Source: Arcobacter sp.
Lineage (GTDB): Bacteria; Campylobacterota; Campylobacteria; Campylobacterales; Arcobacteraceae
Direction of reading: 5' to 3'
Length of the DNA stretch: 7,962 bases
Assembly: GCA_030635995.1 (NCBI GenBank)
Contig: DAOVXU010000070.1
Location: forward strand, 1 to 7,962
Shown here: positions 5,720-7,962 of the stretch, piece by piece
Layout of the letters: the number at the start of each line of letters is the position of its first letter
Position numbering within the stretch: position 1 is the stretch's first letter
Notes under the pieces: model-generated
Databases searched by the model: none
What the model saw: only the letters and a program-made list of their open reading frames with translations
What the model was told of the DNA's origin: nothing
Program-made: the position numbers and the translations under genes

Positions 5720-7807
5720 TTAATCTTTTTTTTCTAAAAGTTCTTCATCACATTTAGGGCAATATTCATGCTCCCCTACAATATATCCATGCTTTGGACA
5801 TACTGAAAAAAGTGGAGTGATAGTAATATATGGTAACCTATAGTTTGAGATTACATTTTTTACTAATTTTCTACAAGCTTCTGTTGAGCTTACTTGCTCT
5901 TTCATATAAAGATGAAGTACTGTTCCCCCTGTATATTTACATTGTAAATCATCTTGTAAATCAAGTGCTTTAAATGGGTCATTAGTTAAATCTACTGGTA
6001 TTTGAGATGAATTTGTATAATATATATTCTCATCCATCCCTGCTTGTAAAATAGAATCCCCATATCTTTTTTTATCCTCTTTAGCAAATCTATAAGTGGT
6101 ACCCTCTGCTGGTGTTGCTTCTAAGTTGTAAAGATTTCCTGTTTTTTCTTGATAATGTACCATTTTATCTCTCATGTGATTTAAAATTTCTAATGCAAAC
6201 TCTTCCCCTTTAGGAGTACTTACATCATAACTATCACTAGTAAAATTTCGTATCATCTCATTTATACCATTTATACCAATGGTTGAAAAGTGATTATTAA
6301 ACCCTGGTAAATATCTTTTTGTGTATGGGAAAAGACCTCTATCAAACATATCTTGAATAAATACTCTTTTCTTTTCAAGGGTAGAGGAAGCATAATCCAT
6401 AAGTTGATCAATTCTTAACATTAAAGCCTCTTTATCTCCTTTATGTAAAAAACCAAGTCTAGCCATATTAAGGGTAACTACTCCAATACTTCCTGTCATC
6501 TCAGCCGAGCCAAAAAGACCCCCTCCCCTTTTTAGTAATTCCCTTAAATCAAGTTGTAATCTACAACACATACTTCTTACATGCCCTGGTTTATATGCTT
6601 CTTCATTTACGACAAGGTTACCATTGTCATCTCTTTTATACTGGCTACCAATAAAATTTTGAAAATATGATGAACCTATTTTTGCAGTATTTTCAAAAAG
6701 TAAATCAGTATTTTCCCCATACCAATCAAAATCTTCAGTAATATTTACTGTAGGTATTGGAAAAGTAAAAGGCTGACCTGTTTTATCTCCCTCAGTCATT
6801 ATCTCATAATAAGCACGATTGATTAAATTCATCTCTTTTTGAAAATTACCATAAGTCATCTCTTCAAAACTTAAGCAACCTCTATCTTGCATTTCTGCCA
6901 TAAGTTCAATATCATCAGTACCTCTTAAAAGATGTATTTGATTTCGAGTAGGAATTTGATCTTTTAAATCTTCAGGTACTGTCCAATCTATTGTTACATT
7001 TGTAAATGGACTTTGACCCCATCTTGCTGGAACATTAAGATTATAAATAAAACTTCTAACTGCCTTTTTTACATCTTTAAATGATAATTTATCTTTAAAA
7101 ATATAAGGGGCAAGATAAGTATCAAATGATGAAAAAGCTTGTGCCCCAGCCCACTCACTTTGAAGTATCCCTAAAAAGTTTGCCATTTGCCCTAAAGCTT
7201 CTCTAAAATGTTTAGGGGCATCGCTTTCTACTCTACCTCTTACACCATTAAATCCTTCATCCAATAATGCTCTTAAACTCCACCCTGCACAATACCCAGT
7301 CAAACAATCTAAATCATGAATATGATAATCCCCATTTCTATGAGCATTACCCTCCTCTTTACTATAAATTTTATCAAGCCAATAGTTTGCTATAACTTTT
7401 CCTGCAGTATTATTAACTAATCCTGCATTTGAGTATCCTGTATTTGAATTTGCTTTTATTCTCCAATCACTACCATTGATATATTCTTCAATTGTTTGTG
7501 TAGAGTTTATATAAGTTGTATCTTCATCTAAAAAATTATCTCTTTGCATCTTGTGCATATGTCGATATAAAATAAAAGATCGCATAACATCAAAATATCT
7601 AGCTTTATAAAGTTCTTGTTCTATTGAATCTTGAATATCTTCAACTGCAACAACTCTTTTATTTTGTAATTTTTCTAAAACATTAAAAAATATTGAATTA
7701 TCATAAGTTATATGCTCACTTTTAAAAGCTTTTTTAATCGCATCTTCTATTTTATAAGAGGTGAATTCTTTAAAACTACCATCTCTTTTTAAAATATTTT
7801 CAACCAT
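5720..7807 (-). CDS. nrdD: Anaerobic (class III) ribonucleoside-triphosphate reductase, catalytic body lacking the glycyl-radical loop
   Basis: It reduces ribonucleoside triphosphates to deoxy forms for DNA synthesis without oxygen. The 695-residue protein opens with an ATP-cone (about 3-92) for allosteric control. The glycyl-radical-enzyme barrel follows, with HIHDLDCLTGYCAGWSL (163-179, Cys173), RGCLSFEEMTYGNFQ, QPFTFPIPTVNIT (345-357), HVRSMCCRLQLDLREL (tandem Cys414/415, probable thiyl finger loop) and GGGLFGSAEMTGSIGVVT (428-445). A zinc site at the end has Cys670, His673, Cys683 and Cys686. The protein stops nine residues after the last zinc ligand. The usual RVxGY radical loop is absent and is encoded by the 50-residue gene at 5177-5329. 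ATG 7807 is chosen over ATG 7849 because AGGAG lies 5 bp ahead and the ATP-cone starts there; the upstream extension overlaps the promoter. Lengths 695 plus 50 sum to a normal NrdD. Confidence 0.95.
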   Translation of the reverse strand: MVENILKRDGSFKEFTSYKIEDAIKKAFKSEHITYDNSIFFNVLEKLQNKRVVAVEDIQDSIEQELYKARYFDVMRSFILYRHMHKMQRDNFLDEDTTYINSTQTIEEYINGSDWRIKANSNTGYSNAGLVNNTAGKVIANYWLDKIYSKEEGNAHRNGDYHIHDLDCLTGYCAGWSLRALLDEGFNGVRGRVESDAPKHFREALGQMANFLGILQSEWAGAQAFSSFDTYLAPYIFKDKLSFKDVKKAVRSFIYNLNVPARWGQSPFTNVTIDWTVPEDLKDQIPTRNQIHLLRGTDDIELMAEMQDRGCLSFEEMTYGNFQKEMNLINRAYYEIMTEGDKTGQPFTFPIPTVNITEDFDWYGENTDLLFENTAKIGSSYFQNFIGSQYKRDDNGNLVVNEEAYKPGHVRSMCCRLQLDLRELLKRGGGLFGSAEMTGSIGVVTLNMARLGFLHKGDKEALMLRIDQLMDYASSTLEKKRVFIQDMFDRGLFPYTKRYLPGFNNHFSTIGINGINEMIRNFTSDSYDVSTPKGEEFALEILNHMRDKMVHYQEKTGNLYNLEATPAEGTTYRFAKEDKKRYGDSILQAGMDENIYYTNSSQIPVDLTNDPFKALDLQDDLQCKYTGGTVLHLYMKEQVSSTEACRKLVKNVISNYRLPYITITPLFSVCPKHGYIVGEHEYCPKCDEELLEKKD

Positions 7808-7812
7808 AATAT

Positions 7813-7817
7813 CTCCT
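7813..7817 (-). promoter_or_regulatory. Ribosome binding site deciding the nrdD start
   Basis: AGGAG on the minus strand sits 5 bp upstream of ATG 7807. No comparable site precedes the longer in-frame ATG at 7849, so the shorter protein is chosen. Confidence 0.75.
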
Positions 7818-7829
7818 CTTAACCTAAAT

Positions 7830-7838
7830 ATCATACCA
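7830..7838 (-). promoter_or_regulatory. Probable extended -10 promoter of the nrd operon
   Basis: The minus strand reads TGGTATGAT, an extended -10 (TGn before TATGAT). Transcription would begin near 7823, leaving about 16 bases of leader with the ribosome binding site. The upstream side is T-rich, as in Campylobacterota promoters, with no clear -35. The inverted repeat at 7898-7927 lies about 60-90 bp further upstream. Confidence 0.4.
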
Positions 7839-7897
7839 AATAAAACCATAAATAGATACTTAAATAGAATAAGTTGTGCTTCATAAAGTTAAATTTT

Positions 7898-7927
7898 AAA
7901 TCCAATCTATCAAGATAGGTTTGATTT
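7898..7927. repeat. Imperfect inverted repeat upstream of nrdD
   Basis: Two 14-bp arms, AAATCCAATCTATC and GATAGGTTTGATTT, are separated by AA and match as an inverted repeat at 12 of 14 positions. It lies about 90 bp upstream of the nrdD start. It could be an operator for oxygen- or nucleotide-linked control, or the hairpin of a terminator for a gene beyond the window. There is no clean T-run directly after the arms on the plus strand. On the minus strand the second arm is followed by AAAATTTAAC, again without a proper T-tract. It does not match an FNR box or an NrdR box. The rest of 7850-7962 shows no gene. Confidence 0.4.
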
Positions 7928-7962
7928 GGTATTGTTTCGTAGTTTATAGTAATGAGTGTTAA

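Noticed and set aside
5330..5735. A frameshift or sequencing error in one full-length nrdD as the cause of the missing radical loop
   Set aside because: The two parts are about 390 bp apart with a complete, family-matching gene between them. The loop gene has its own start and strong ribosome binding site. No single frameshift near the A-run at the nrdD end joins them.
7808..7849. Longer NrdD starting at ATG 7849
   Set aside because: It would add 14 residues that cover the likely promoter, has no ribosome binding site, and lies outside the ATP-cone; ATG 7807 has AGGAG at proper distance.
7952..7962. Possible plus-strand gene beginning at ATG 7952
   Set aside because: Only three codons fall in the window and no ribosome binding site precedes them.

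Overview
This window looks like a chromosomal segment of an Arcobacter-group member of the Campylobacterota (Epsilonproteobacteria). The DNA is very AT-rich, with roughly 30% GC by eye. It uses ATA, AGA and TTA codons heavily. It also has divergent nadD and gap-pgk, an order I recall from Campylobacter jejuni. The assignment rests on composition, protein similarity from memory and gene order, not on a search.

Left part (1-4500). A minus-strand nadD start (NAD biosynthesis) is cut by the window edge. It is divergent from a plus-strand run of gap (GAPDH), pgk (phosphoglycerate kinase), a second strongly divergent GAPDH-like gene, and an OmpR-like response regulator with no kinase beside it. Gaps are 15-28 bp, so this is probably one transcription unit. 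The gap product carries residues typical of NADP-accepting GAPDHs, which would suit gluconeogenesis. The second GAPDH-like gene sits where I would expect tpiA. The nadD frame changes character after about residue 118: instead of the NadD C-terminus it reads like the C-terminal part of a SAM-dependent methyltransferase, so it is a fusion or an assembly chimera.

Right part (4510-7807, minus strand). This is an anaerobic (class III) ribonucleotide reductase operon, read from right to left: nrdD, an LpdD-like small protein, a 50-residue stand-alone glycyl-radical peptide, and nrdG (radical-SAM activase). The unusual point is that the catalytic NrdD polypeptide stops just after its zinc site and lacks the C-terminal glycyl-radical loop. 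That loop is encoded about 390 bp further on as a separate small gene, with its own strong ribosome binding site, overlapping the start of nrdG by 35 bp. The reductase is therefore a split enzyme: a body, a replaceable radical-carrying peptide and the activase. This recalls the stand-alone glycyl-radical protein GrcA/YfiD, which repairs oxygen-cleaved pyruvate formate-lyase. The LpdD-like gene between the two halves is related to a small protein linked to prenylated-flavin decarboxylases, and its role here is unknown.

Right end (7808-7962). This holds the probable nrdD promoter and an imperfect 30-bp inverted repeat. No gene can be supported beyond it. The two gene blocks converge at 4500/4510 with only 9 bp between stop codons and no clear terminator hairpin. 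No tRNA, rRNA, CRISPR array or insertion sequence was seen.
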